Shown: positions 54,857 to 63,117 of the stretch, one piece after another
Numbering within the stretch: position 1 is the stretch's first letter
Layout: each line of letters begins with the position of its first letter
Assembly: GCF_026686735.1 (NCBI RefSeq)
Contig: NZ_CP113432.1
Span: 3,151,001-3,215,000, forward strand
Direction of reading: 5' to 3'
Length of the DNA stretch: 64,000 nucleotides
From: Pseudomonas triclosanedens
GTDB taxonomy: Bacteria; Pseudomonadota; Gammaproteobacteria; Pseudomonadales; Pseudomonadaceae
Position numbers and translations under genes: made by a program
Notes under the pieces: model-generated
Database searches by the model: none
The model's input: the letters and a program-made list of their open reading frames with translations, nothing else
What the model was told of the DNA's origin: nothing

Positions 54857-56371
54857 TCAGCCGGTCTTGCGCGCGGCGCCCTGCAGGTCCTGCCAGCGCT
54901 GCTGTTCGGGGGAGCCCTGATACTCGAAATTGTCCTGTCCGGGAGCGATGTTGTAGTAGTCGCGCACCACTGCCTCGACGTCGCCGCCGCCGCAGTTTCC
55001 CTGCAGGATCTGATGCACCGGCAGCCAGGCCTGCACGTACTTTTCAGGCTCGTGAGTGAAGATGTCGCAACAGCCGTCGGAGCAGAAGTGATAGCGCTCG
55101 CCCTCATGCAGCACGCTGCGGTGGCTCAGGGTCGTCGGGTCGTCCGGCTCGGTGAATGCCAGGGGGATCTGGCAGATCTGGCAGAGCATCGGCAGCGTCG
55201 GGTTGTAGAAGCGCTCGCCGCGCGCCTGCAGCTCGCGCCAGTGCTCGTAGCGCGGGCGGTAGTACTGGTCGAAGGTGTCCGGGTACTTGGCCGAGAGCCA
55301 GTCCAGCTCTTCGTCGGTAGGAATCCAGGTGTGGAAGTTGGTGGCCTGGCTGTACTGGTAGAAGATCGACCAGGCCTGGTGGCTGATGTGCTCCTTGCCG
55401 ATGCTGGTCTGCTCGACGTATTTCGGCGGGCGGATGCCGTAGCGCTCCAGGTCCTTGAACAGCGCGCCGCCGGCCTGCTCGAAGTACACCTCCCAGGCCT
55501 CGGCCCAGGACATGACTTTGTTCGGCAGCATGTAGTCCATCATCATCCCGACCAGTGTCAGCAGGCGGTAGCCGCGCCAGAACCACTTGTCGATCCAGCG
55601 CTGGACGATGGGCACGTTGTCCTCGTGCTGCTCCAGCAGGAACTTGATCACCTCCAGGCCCAGGGTCATATGCCGGGCTTCGTCGGACTGCGCCGAAAAG
55701 CCGAAAGTGACTGTGGCCATGTCGCCGTTGAAGGCCGCACCGGACATGAAGGGCACGAAGAGCAGGTTGGTCAGCACGTACTCGAAGGAGAACGAGATGG
55801 CCGTGAGGAACTCGAACGGGCCGGCGGTACGCGCATCCTCGAAGAACGACTTGGGCACCGAGAGGAACCACACGCGGTCGTGCATGTGGGCAAAGTCGTG
55901 CAGGCCGTTGAAATGCTTGTTGTAGTGGCTCATCGCGTGAACCTGAGTCTGCACGTGACGCAGCTCATCGATCGCCTGCATCTGGCAGGCAACCCGCGCG
56001 CCGGCGCCGCCGAAGTGCCGGCCGACCCGCGCGAAGCCCTGGTAGGCCTGGTATTCCAGGGGGGTGACGCCGCACAGGAAGAGCTTCAGCGCGTTGACAT
56101 AGCGGGCGTCGGAGATGTTCTGGTGGCCGTTGTTCTGGGCGAAGGCATCGAAGATCGCGTAGAGCTTCTTCTCCTTCTCGGCCTGGTACTTCCAGTAGGC
56201 ATCCATGGTCAGGCGGAAGGGGTCTTCCCACTTGTCCCAGTCGGTGATCCTGATGCCCTCGAAGCGCTCGTAGGGGTAGATGTCTTCCTTGCTCTGGTAG
56301 CTCGGCTCCCAGCCCAGGTCGCGGGTCATGCAGCGGTACTTGTCTTTCTGGTTCAGGCGTTTGGCGGCCAT
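54857..56371 (-). CDS. dmpN: Phenol hydroxylase P3, large diiron oxygenase subunit
   Basis: 504 residues from MAAKRLNQKDKYRCMTRD. The two EXXH diiron motifs are visible in IDELRHVQ and SDEARHMT. A C-terminal YHS-like Cys cluster (LCQICQIP ... CSDGCCDIF) is typical of DmpN. It hydroxylates phenol to catechol. A CA motif lies at 56386 just upstream. Confidence 0.96.
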   Translation of the reverse strand: MAAKRLNQKDKYRCMTRDLGWEPSYQSKEDIYPYERFEGIRITDWDKWEDPFRLTMDAYWKYQAEKEKKLYAIFDAFAQNNGHQNISDARYVNALKLFLCGVTPLEYQAYQGFARVGRHFGGAGARVACQMQAIDELRHVQTQVHAMSHYNKHFNGLHDFAHMHDRVWFLSVPKSFFEDARTAGPFEFLTAISFSFEYVLTNLLFVPFMSGAAFNGDMATVTFGFSAQSDEARHMTLGLEVIKFLLEQHEDNVPIVQRWIDKWFWRGYRLLTLVGMMMDYMLPNKVMSWAEAWEVYFEQAGGALFKDLERYGIRPPKYVEQTSIGKEHISHQAWSIFYQYSQATNFHTWIPTDEELDWLSAKYPDTFDQYYRPRYEHWRELQARGERFYNPTLPMLCQICQIPLAFTEPDDPTTLSHRSVLHEGERYHFCSDGCCDIFTHEPEKYVQAWLPVHQILQGNCGGGDVEAVVRDYYNIAPGQDNFEYQGSPEQQRWQDLQGAARKTG

Positions 56372-56385
56372 GCTCGATCTCCGGA

Positions 56386-56399
56386 TTCTTGTCGTTGTG
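56386..56399 (-). promoter_or_regulatory. CA-type motif before dmpN
   Basis: Minus strand CACAACGACAAGAA, 15 bases before the dmpN start. Confidence 0.5.
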
Positions 56400-56403
56400 C
56401 GGA

Positions 56404-56673
56404 TCAGTTCCAGTGCAGGGCGAAGCGGTCTTCGTCTTCCTCGACGTTGCCGCCCAGGGTGATGACGTCGATCAGCATTTCCTGCACGTCCCATTCGCGG
56501 CCGATCTTTTCCTCCACCGTGGCGCGGTGGATATCCAGGCGGCCTTCGGCCTGCACGCGGATCATCGCCGGCTGGTGCTGGACCTCGGCGTGGGGGTTGT
56601 CCTGGACGATTGCCTCGACGATGTAGCGGGCGGCGTCGTTGTCCTGGAAGGCGATGTAGACGAGGGAAGTCAT
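56404..56673 (-). CDS. dmpM: Phenol hydroxylase P2, effector (coupling) protein
   Basis: 89 residues: MTSLVYIAFQDNDAARYIVE, EVQHQPAMIRVQAEG, DVQEMLIDVITLGGNVEEDED. Cofactor-free regulatory protein of the hydroxylase (DmpM/MmoB family). It overlaps dmpL by four bases, so translation is coupled. Confidence 0.95.
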   Translation of the reverse strand: MTSLVYIAFQDNDAARYIVEAIVQDNPHAEVQHQPAMIRVQAEGRLDIHRATVEEKIGREWDVQEMLIDVITLGGNVEEDEDRFALHWN

Positions 56674-57665
56674 GGGGCAGCTCCGCTCAGGCCGAGTTTC
56701 TTCAGGCGCGCGCTGAAGGCGTTGTCGATGGCGTCGAGGGCCTCGCGCCCGGGCCCGACTTCCGCCAACGGCGCCAGGGCCTCCAGGGCGCGAGCGCGCC
56801 ATTGGGTGAGCCAGCCATCGATCAACTGGCGGTTGTGCTCGCTCTCGGCGGCCACGGTCTTGACCAGGGCGTCGACCCAGCGCTGGCTCTCGCTGAACCA
56901 CAGGCGCATGAACTCGGTGAGCATGCCCACCTGCCCTGCCCCCTCGGCGACCAGTTGGGCGTCGAAGCGCTCGAACAGCAGCGGGTACAGCAAGCCATCG
57001 CTCACCAGGTTCTGCGCCAGGCTCAGCTCGAACCAGTCGCGCACCACCAGGGTGTCCTCGACGTAGCGGCGCACGCCTTGCCAGGCCGTGTCGTGCAGCC
57101 AGCGCTGCTTGGCCTCAGCCAGCAGCGCCAGGCCGTCGTCTTCCAGCAGCAGGCCGATGCGCGACAGGTACTGGGCGATGGCCAGGCGGTCCATGGCCTG
57201 GAACATGTGCATCTGGGTGACGCTGGTGCCGAAGGCATCGGCGGCGATGCCGCTGTTATTCATGTTGGCGCCCAGTTCGGCATGGCGCAGTGGCAACAGA
57301 AGCCGGGCGATCAGCGCACGCTTTTGCGCGGGCACTTGCGCCAGCAACTCACGCCTTTCGCAGAAGGCGAAGTCGTGCTCGGCGTTCTCCTGCATCCGTG
57401 CACGGGCCTGGACGTAGGCGCCGTAGTAGTACTGGCGCGGATCGCTGACGGTGTACCAGTCAGCCATGTGTACAGCGGTGCGGGTGGGGTCATTGAGCAG
57501 CTTGTCCGGCTGCCACAGCGGGCGGTAGTGGAAGTTGGCGGCCGCCTCGATGTCGAAGCTGGCTTCCTGGTAGCGGCTGGCAGGCTTGTCGCCGAAGCGC
57601 CGGCGGGTATGGCTGAAGGTCTGGCGGATCGGCTCGACCGTGGCCGTCTTGATCTCGATACTCAT
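56670..57665 (-). CDS. dmpL: Phenol hydroxylase P1, beta subunit
   Basis: 331 residues from MSIEIKTATVEPIRQTF, the true ATG at 57665 with AGGA upstream. Family stretches SRYQEASFDIEAAANFHYRP and FGTSVTQMHMFQAMDRLAIAQ are present. A catalytically silent ferritin-like partner of DmpN. A perfect CA motif lies at 57681. Confidence 0.95.
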   Translation of the reverse strand: MSIEIKTATVEPIRQTFSHTRRRFGDKPASRYQEASFDIEAAANFHYRPLWQPDKLLNDPTRTAVHMADWYTVSDPRQYYYGAYVQARARMQENAEHDFAFCERRELLAQVPAQKRALIARLLLPLRHAELGANMNNSGIAADAFGTSVTQMHMFQAMDRLAIAQYLSRIGLLLEDDGLALLAEAKQRWLHDTAWQGVRRYVEDTLVVRDWFELSLAQNLVSDGLLYPLLFERFDAQLVAEGAGQVGMLTEFMRLWFSESQRWVDALVKTVAAESEHNRQLIDGWLTQWRARALEALAPLAEVGPGREALDAIDNAFSARLKKLGLSGAAP

Positions 57666-57680
57666 GCAAGGCGTCCTGTA

Positions 57681-57692
57681 CTTGTTGTTGTG
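57681..57692 (-). promoter_or_regulatory. CA motif (Hfq/Crc-type) before dmpL
   Basis: Minus strand CACAACAACAAG, 15 bases before the dmpL start; a canonical AACAACAA core. Confidence 0.58.
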
Positions 57693-57720
57693 GGAAAGCG
57701 ATGGACAGCGGGTGCCGGCG

Positions 57721-57978
57721 TCAGTCGTCCTGGCCGCGGCTCTCGCCGTAGCGCCACTTCTCCATGTCGGCGTCGACGGCGGCGGCCATCGTCGCGTCCA
57801 TGTGGCGGACCCGGTTGCTTTCGCAGAAGCTGGCGAAGGCTGCACGCGGCAGGACCAGCTCGACGAACAGGTCCGGATAGCCGATGGCGAAGTCGAACTC
57901 GACGAAAGTGGCATCCGGCTCGCTGCGTACGCGGACGTAGCGCGGCATCTGCTCGAAGGGGGTGGTCGCTGAGGTCAT
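57721..57978 (-). CDS. dmpK: Phenol hydroxylase P0, assembly subunit
   Basis: 85 residues: YVRVRSEPDATFVEFDFAIGYPDLFVELVLP is the DmpK family core. It is needed for assembly of the active hydroxylase but not for turnover. It is the first gene of dmpKLMNOP, GGAG before the ATG, behind a sigma-54 promoter. Confidence 0.93.
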   Translation of the reverse strand: MTSATTPFEQMPRYVRVRSEPDATFVEFDFAIGYPDLFVELVLPRAAFASFCESNRVRHMDATMAAAVDADMEKWRYGESRGQDD

Positions 57979-58010
57979 GGGACATGCTCCGGTGGGCTCG
58001 CAAGGGCCAG

Positions 58011-58026
58011 AGCAACGGCTGTGCCA
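58011..58026 (-). promoter_or_regulatory. Sigma-54 promoter of dmpKLMNOP
   Basis: Minus strand TGGCACAGCCGTTGCT: GG and GC elements exactly 10 bases apart, near-perfect consensus. It is 33 bp upstream of the dmpK start. Confidence 0.88.
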
Positions 58027-58055
58027 GGCGCGGGAAAAGTCGCCCGAACAAAATT

Positions 58056-58068
58056 CATCTAATTGATT
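58056..58068 (-). promoter_or_regulatory. IHF-like site between promoter and upstream activator sites
   Basis: Minus strand AATCAATTAGATG approximates WATCAANNNNTTR within an AT-rich stretch. IHF bending helps DmpR reach sigma-54 RNA polymerase in related Po promoters. Confidence 0.5.
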
Positions 58069-58147
58069 TATAAAGATTTATCGGAAGATCACAGGCCCGG
58101 TGAAAGATCGTCAGCGACCAGCGTGCGAGCTACCCGCGCGGCCCGGA

Positions 58148-58194
58148 TTGATCATTTGCTCAATCGTCCGACAGCTGCTGAAGCAAATGCGCAA
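58148..58194. promoter_or_regulatory. Paired DmpR-type upstream activator sites for dmpK
   Basis: TTGATCATTTGCTCAA at 58148-58163 and a degenerate TGAAGCAAATGCGCAA at 58179-58194, with centres 31 bp apart (three helical turns). They match XylR/DmpR dyads and lie about 155-190 bp from the deduced transcription start. Confidence 0.8.
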
Positions 58195-58364
58195 TGCGCT
58201 GCCCGATTGACTTTTCCCCGGCTTTCAGGCGGCTTAGAAAGAAGAGAGAACGACCCGTGCCTTGCCTGAATCACCGAGGTCGTCCCGGCACCCGTTACCC
58301 GTCCGCCATTGCCTGGGCGGAGCGTGCCACCACCCCATACAATTACAACCAAGGGGCGCAACCG

Positions 58365-60068
58365 ATGATCACGCAGTACAGGGCGCCGGAACCTGCACCG
58401 GCGCTGAAGGACCTCACCGAGCGGGTCCGCTTCCTCGGCACCGAGGGCAAGATCTGGCTGGACGAGCAACGCATGCTGCTCGTCCAGGCAGCGACCATGG
58501 CGAGCATGCGCCGCGAGCTGATCGAGATGCTCGGCGTCGAGCGCGCCAAGGGCTTTTTCCTGCGCCTGGGCTACCAGTCCGGCCTGAAGGACGCGGAACT
58601 GGCGCGCAAGCTGCGCCCGAACGGCAACCCGGTGGAGATGTTCTTCATCGGCCCGCAACTGCACTCGCTCAAGGGCATGGTCAAGGTGCGTCCGCTGCAG
58701 TTGGAGATCGACCTGGACAGCGGCCATTTCTATGCCGACATCGAATGGCAGGACAGCTTCGAGGTGGAGAACTGCCAGCTCGAAAGCCTGCACTCCGAGC
58801 AGCCGGTGTGCTGGATGCTGCTGGGTTACGCGATCAGCTACAGTTCGTTCTTTGTTGGCCGCCAGGTGCTCTACAAGGAAGTCAGTTGCCGCGGATGCGG
58901 CGATTCCCAATGCCGGATCGTCGGCAAGCCGGTGGAACAATGGGAGGACGCAGAGACCTTCCTGCGCTACTTCCAGAGCGACCCGATCATCGATGAACTG
59001 CAGACTCTGCAGGTGCAGGTGGCGAATCTGCGCCAGCGCCTGCAGCAGGAAGCCGGGCAGTTCTACGGCATCGGCCAGGCAGCGGTGTACCGCCGCTGCT
59101 GCGCGCTGATCGACAAGGTCGCGCCGGGCAAGGCCTCGGTACTGTTGCTGGGCGAAACCGGAGTCGGCAAGGAGGTCATCGCCCGCAGCCTGCACCTGCG
59201 CAGCGAGCGCGCCGGCGGACCCTTCGTCGCGCTGAACTGCGCGACCATCCCGCCAGACCTGATCGAGGCCGAGCTGTTCGGCGTCGAGAAAGGCGCCTAC
59301 ACCGGCGCCCAGCAGTCGCGCATGGGCCGTTTCGAACGCGCGCATGGCGGCACCCTGTTCCTCGACGAGATCGTCGAACTCACGCCGCGCGCCCAGGCCA
59401 GCCTGTTGCGCGTGCTGCAGGAAAGCGAGCTGGAACGCGTGGGAGACACGCGCACCCGGCAGATCGACGTGCGGGTGATCGCCGCCACCCACGAAAACCT
59501 GGAGCAAGCGGTCAAGCAGGGACGATTCCGCGCGGACCTGTTCTATCGGCTGAACGTCTTCCCGGTGCATATTCCCGCCCTGCGCGAGCGCCGCGAGGAC
59601 ATCCCGCTGCTGATCGAACACTTCCTCCAGCGCCTGCACGAAAGCTACGGCAAGAAGACCCTGGGCCTCAGCGACCGGGCCCTGGAGGCCTGCCTCAACC
59701 ACGACTGGCCGGGCAATATCCGCGAACTGGAAAACCTCATGGAGCGAGGCGTCATCATCACCGATGAGAACCAGAGCATCGGTCTGGACGCCCTCTTCCC
59801 CCACGCAGCGGCACCCACCGAAAGCATCGGCCTGGGCAGCGACGGACGCCTGGTGGCGGCCAGCGAGCAGAGTGCGCCGGACTGGATCGCACAGATCATC
59901 GACAGCGGAATCCGCCTCGAAGCCGTCGAGGAAGCCCTTATGCAGGAAGCCATGACGCGCTGCCGGCAGAACGTCTCGGAAGCTGCCCGCCTGCTCGGCA
60001 TGACCCGCCCTGCCCTGGCCTACCGACTGAAGAAGTCATCGGGTGAAAGCGCAGCCGACTCATCTTGA
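58365..60068 (+). CDS. dmpR: DmpR-type sigma-54-dependent activator
   Basis: 567 residues from [12 protein letters not shown] (AAGGGG upstream). An N-terminal XylR_N/V4R aromatic-sensing domain (to about 210, with the CRGCG..QC Cys cluster) is followed by a linker and the AAA+ domain (Walker A GETGVGKE, Walker [10 protein letters not shown]). The sigma-54 loop reads GAYTGA instead of GAFTGA. A Fis-type C-terminal HTH ([22 protein letters not shown]) follows. It is divergent from dmpK and directly upstream of catA, with paired binding sites on both sides, so it controls both. Phenols bound to the N-domain relieve repression. Confidence 0.95.
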   Translation: MITQYRAPEPAPALKDLTERVRFLGTEGKIWLDEQRMLLVQAATMASMRRELIEMLGVERAKGFFLRLGYQSGLKDAELARKLRPNGNPVEMFFIGPQLHSLKGMVKVRPLQLEIDLDSGHFYADIEWQDSFEVENCQLESLHSEQPVCWMLLGYAISYSSFFVGRQVLYKEVSCRGCGDSQCRIVGKPVEQWEDAETFLRYFQSDPIIDELQTLQVQVANLRQRLQQEAGQFYGIGQAAVYRRCCALIDKVAPGKASVLLLGETGVGKEVIARSLHLRSERAGGPFVALNCATIPPDLIEAELFGVEKGAYTGAQQSRMGRFERAHGGTLFLDEIVELTPRAQASLLRVLQESELERVGDTRTRQIDVRVIAATHENLEQAVKQGRFRADLFYRLNVFPVHIPALRERREDIPLLIEHFLQRLHESYGKKTLGLSDRALEACLNHDWPGNIRELENLMERGVIITDENQSIGLDALFPHAAAPTESIGLGSDGRLVAASEQSAPDWIAQIIDSGIRLEAVEEALMQEAMTRCRQNVSEAARLLGMTRPALAYRLKKSSGESAADSS

Positions 60069-60110
60069 GCATTTGCGCAATCGACCGGCCCGGCTTGATC
60101 AAATGATCGA
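60065..60110. promoter_or_regulatory. Paired DmpR-type upstream activator sites for catA
   Basis: TTGAGCATTTGCGCAA (60065-60080, beginning within the dmpR stop) and TTGATCAAATGATCGA (60095-60110), exactly 30 bp apart. They lie about 100-130 bp upstream of the deduced catA transcription start. Confidence 0.8.
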
Positions 60111-60174
60111 GGACGGGCCGGCCGATCCGCCAGCCTAAAACAAAAATTCCTTATATTTCAGTCTCATAAAAAAG

Positions 60175-60190
60175 TGGCACTACCTTTGCT
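60175..60190 (+). promoter_or_regulatory. Sigma-54 promoter of catA
   Basis: TGGCACTACCTTTGCT, GG and GC 10 bases apart, 45 bp upstream of the catA start. It pairs with the activator sites at 60065. Confidence 0.85.
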
Positions 60191-60208
60191 CACCGGTCTG
60201 TCACCGAT

Positions 60209-60220
60209 AACAACAACGAC
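60209..60220 (+). promoter_or_regulatory. CA motif (Hfq/Crc-type) before catA
   Basis: AACAACAACGAC, just before the GAGGTG ribosome site. Confidence 0.55.
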
Positions 60221-60234
60221 CGATGAGGTGCCCC

Positions 60235-61155
60235 ATGACTGTAAGAATTTCCCACTCTGCCGAAGTCCGCAGCTTCTTCGAACACGCCGCCGGCCTCACC
60301 CATGACCAGGGCAACCCGCGCCTGAAGCAGATCGTCCTGCGCATCCTGCAGGACAGCGCCAAACTGATCGAGGACCTTGCCATCAGCGACGACGAGTTCT
60401 GGACCGCCGTCGACTATCTCAACCGTCTCGGCGCACGTGGCGAAGCCGGGCTGCTGGTGGCGGGCCTGGGCATAGAGCATTTCCTCGACCTCCTCAGCGA
60501 CGCCCGAGACCAGTTGACGGGGCGTACCGGCGGCACCCCACGCACTATCGAAGGCCCACTGTACGTGGCAGGTGCGCCACTGTGCGAAGGCGAAGCACGG
60601 CTGGACGACGGGCTCGATCCGGGCACGCCGATGCTGCTGCAGGGCAAGGTGCTGGACCTCGACGGCCAGCCGATTGCCGGCGCCATCGTCGATGTCTGGC
60701 ACGCCAACACCCGGGGGTTGTACTCCTACTTCGACCCGAGCCAGTCGGAGTACAACCTGCGCCGGCGCATTCGTACCGACGCCCAGGGGCGCTACCGCGC
60801 GCGCAGCATCGTGCCCAGCGGCTATGGCTGCCCCGCCGACGGTCCGACCCAGCAGTGCCTTGATCAGTTGGGCCGCCACGGCCAGCGTCCGGCACACATC
60901 CACTTCTTCATCTCGGCGCCGGGCCACCGCCATCTCACCACGCAGATCAACCTCTCGGGCGACCAATACCTGTGGGACGACTTCGCCTATGCCACTCGCG
61001 ACGGCCTGATCGGCGAGGTGACCTTCGCTGAAGATGGAGCCCACGGCATTGCAGGCCGTATCGCCGAGCTCAACTTCGACTTCCGACTGCAGCAGGCCAC
61101 GAGCAGTGACGACGAGCAGCGCAGCCTGCGCCCGCGAGCGCTGCAGGACCATTGA
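60235..61155 (+). CDS. catA: Catechol 1,2-dioxygenase (intradiol)
   Basis: 306 residues from MTVRISHSAEV (GAGGTG upstream; an ATG four codons earlier overlaps the ribosome site). Intradiol fold with ferric ligands in GLYSYFDPS (Tyr), SGYGCP (Tyr) and RPAHIHFFISAPGH (His pair). It cleaves catechol to cis,cis-muconate. It lies after dmpR under its own sigma-54 promoter. Later ortho-pathway genes (catBC) are not in the window. Confidence 0.95.
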   Translation: MTVRISHSAEVRSFFEHAAGLTHDQGNPRLKQIVLRILQDSAKLIEDLAISDDEFWTAVDYLNRLGARGEAGLLVAGLGIEHFLDLLSDARDQLTGRTGGTPRTIEGPLYVAGAPLCEGEARLDDGLDPGTPMLLQGKVLDLDGQPIAGAIVDVWHANTRGLYSYFDPSQSEYNLRRRIRTDAQGRYRARSIVPSGYGCPADGPTQQCLDQLGRHGQRPAHIHFFISAPGHRHLTTQINLSGDQYLWDDFAYATRDGLIGEVTFAEDGAHGIAGRIAELNFDFRLQQATSSDDEQRSLRPRALQDH

Positions 61156-61457
61156 GCGGCCCGGCAAGTGATCCGTTCAGGGCGACGCGCTGGACGGACG
61201 GCAGACGCTTGGGTTCCAGCGGCAACGCCATCGACACCGCGACGAGGAAAGGGCGAAATCAATGAACGGTCGCGGCCAACGATAGAATTGACTGGCACCG
61301 CTGATTTACTGGCGCCGGGCAGCACAACGGCGATTCGCCGAACCTCCGCGGAGGTTGGCAGGCGCTGTCTCGGGCCGCTGCAGAACGGTCCAATGGAAGG
61401 CGCGGCCCGTCTTGTGGGGGATCTGCCTGACGGACAAACACCGAGCCAAAGGCGCGA
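61156..61457. other. Intergenic region after catA
   Basis: 302 bp between two converging genes. I see no gene and no clear terminator hairpin with a T run. Confidence 0.4.
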
Positions 61458-62420
61458 TTACAGATGGAAGTCGCCCGCTGCCTCCGGCTGGTAAAGCACT
61501 TTCCTAATCCCGATTCGGCGGGTCCGATCAGAAACTCGCCAGTCGATGGCGTCCCCCTCCTGATAACCCAGGATGGCGGCGCCGATGTCGGAACACACTG
61601 AATGCTTCCCGGCGCTGCTGTCCGCGTCTTCAGGGTAGACCAAGGCCACTTCGATCTCTTCGTCGTCCAACTGCAGCAAGGCCCTGGAGTTCATCGTGAC
61701 AACATTCCGCGCCACCTGCTGGGGTTTGACGACAATGGCTCGCTCCAGCTCATGTTCGAGCTCAACTACGGCCGGGCCTTGTTCGAGCACGATCAGGCTT
61801 TCGAGCCTGGCCTTGTCGATTTCAGTGATGTAGATCTCCGTGGAGTCGCTAATGGCACCTTCGCGCAAGAGCTGAAGATAACGCCCCGCCGTCATGGAAA
61901 ATGACTTCAATGTCGGCGTTTCACTCTCAAGCAAAAAGCCACTGCGCAGAAAGGCTTTCAGCGAACGCGCGTTGTCCGGATGGATCCTGGCGATGAGATT
62001 CTCGGCCCGCATGTCGAGGAATGCCAACTTCATGCCTTCGCGGATCGTGCGGGAGCCAAGGTTTCGGCCCCATTTGTCACTGTCTCCGATCGCCAGGACT
62101 ATCTCGCAATTCGAGCCGGTCTTGATGAGACGGACAAAGCCCACCGGGGCGTCATGCCGGTCATGGGCCATGAAGAATCGGCCGCCCCGATTGAATAGAT
62201 GGGTCAGGATCGGCAACTGAGTCCGGTCGATGGCTTGCTCGATGGAGCGGGAGACATGACGTGAATCGCTCAGATAACAGGTGACCCGCTCATCCTCCAA
62301 CCAATTCATCAGCGTCAGCGCATGTGCCCGAGTAATTTCAGGGCACAGCGAAATGAAAGGCTTGTTCATCTTCACCACACTCATTTGTAAAGGATGAAAG
62401 CCCTTCATGGCTGTGGCCAT
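61458..62420 (-). CDS. GNAT acetyltransferase fused to an Rnk/GreA-C-like domain
   Basis: 320 residues. Residues about 20-185 are a GNAT domain (motif A DSDKWGRNLGSRTIREG, then IHPDNARSLKAFLRSGF). Residues about 192-320 match Rnk (nucleoside diphosphate kinase regulator) with the GreA/GreB-like C-terminal barrel (NVVTMNSRALLQLDD, VALVYPEDADSSAGKHSV, AAILGYQEGDAIDW). Such fusions may link acetylation to RNA polymerase secondary-channel binding. The start is uncertain: ATGs at 62420, 62384 and 62369 are all possible and no ribosome site is strong. Confidence 0.78.
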   Translation of the reverse strand: MATAMKGFHPLQMSVVKMNKPFISLCPEITRAHALTLMNWLEDERVTCYLSDSRHVSRSIEQAIDRTQLPILTHLFNRGGRFFMAHDRHDAPVGFVRLIKTGSNCEIVLAIGDSDKWGRNLGSRTIREGMKLAFLDMRAENLIARIHPDNARSLKAFLRSGFLLESETPTLKSFSMTAGRYLQLLREGAISDSTEIYITEIDKARLESLIVLEQGPAVVELEHELERAIVVKPQQVARNVVTMNSRALLQLDDEEIEVALVYPEDADSSAGKHSVCSDIGAAILGYQEGDAIDWRVSDRTRRIGIRKVLYQPEAAGDFHL

Positions 62421-62620
62421 GACGGTTCTTTCGGCAACCGGTCATGTTAAGACATTTCGGGGTTAATGCCGAGCAACTGACGCAGGCTCCTGTTGGCCAG
62501 CCAAGAGCAAGCTTGAGCGCGAGGATTTGCATTCCTGCACCTGGGCTTTCAATTGCATTTGCTGCTGATCACACGCCCGGCAACATAGGCGTTCATTGGC
62601 TGAACTGCCGTCGGCGTCGG

Positions 62621-62881
62621 GTGAGTCGCTGGGAACACGAGGCGGTGCTCGAGGATATGCAGTCCCGCTTGGATCAGGCACCGGAGATGATGCGCATCCG
62701 CCGTCAGACGGTGGAGCATCCATTTGGCACACTGAAGGCCTGGATGGGCGCCACCCATTTACTCACCCGAACGCTCGACCGGGTAAGCACGGAAATGAGC
62801 CTGCATGTGCTCGCCTACAGCTTCAAACGGGTGCTCAGCCTGCTGGGCAATAGTGCACTGATGGCCGCGATGAGGGCCTGA
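62621..62881 (+). pseudogene. IS1182-family transposase C-terminal remnant
   Basis: An open frame gives VSRWEHEAVLEDMQSRLDQAP, RRQTVEHPFGTLKAWMGATHLLTRTL and TEMSLHVLAYSFKRVLSLLG, the conserved C-terminal end of IS1182-type transposases. The remaining transposase, including most catalytic residues, is missing upstream. It marks the right border of the catabolic region. Confidence 0.8.
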
Positions 62882-63032
62882 AACCCTCTTCGCGCCCCGA
62901 TGAACTCGTCGCGCAGCATCACGGAAGCTGCAGTTTCCCGAATCAGTTGAATGACTCGGGGCGACACGTCAGAAGCCCGCAGGGCCTCTGAGCGCCGCTA
63001 TAACAATCCAATAACCAGCAATCCATCACACG

Positions 63033-63046
63033 CTGCGTTTTTACAC
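63033..63046. repeat. Possible terminal inverted repeat of the IS1182-like remnant
   Basis: CTGCGTTTTTACACA-type end sequence about 150 bp downstream of the transposase stop, resembling ends of Pseudomonas IS elements of this kind. The partner end is not found. The rest of 62882-63117 has no gene. Confidence 0.35.
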
Positions 63047-63117
63047 AGCCTGGGCCAGAAGCGGGCATTTCTTCTATGATGTCACAACGCAATCACACGT
63101 AGACAACAGGGATGTCC

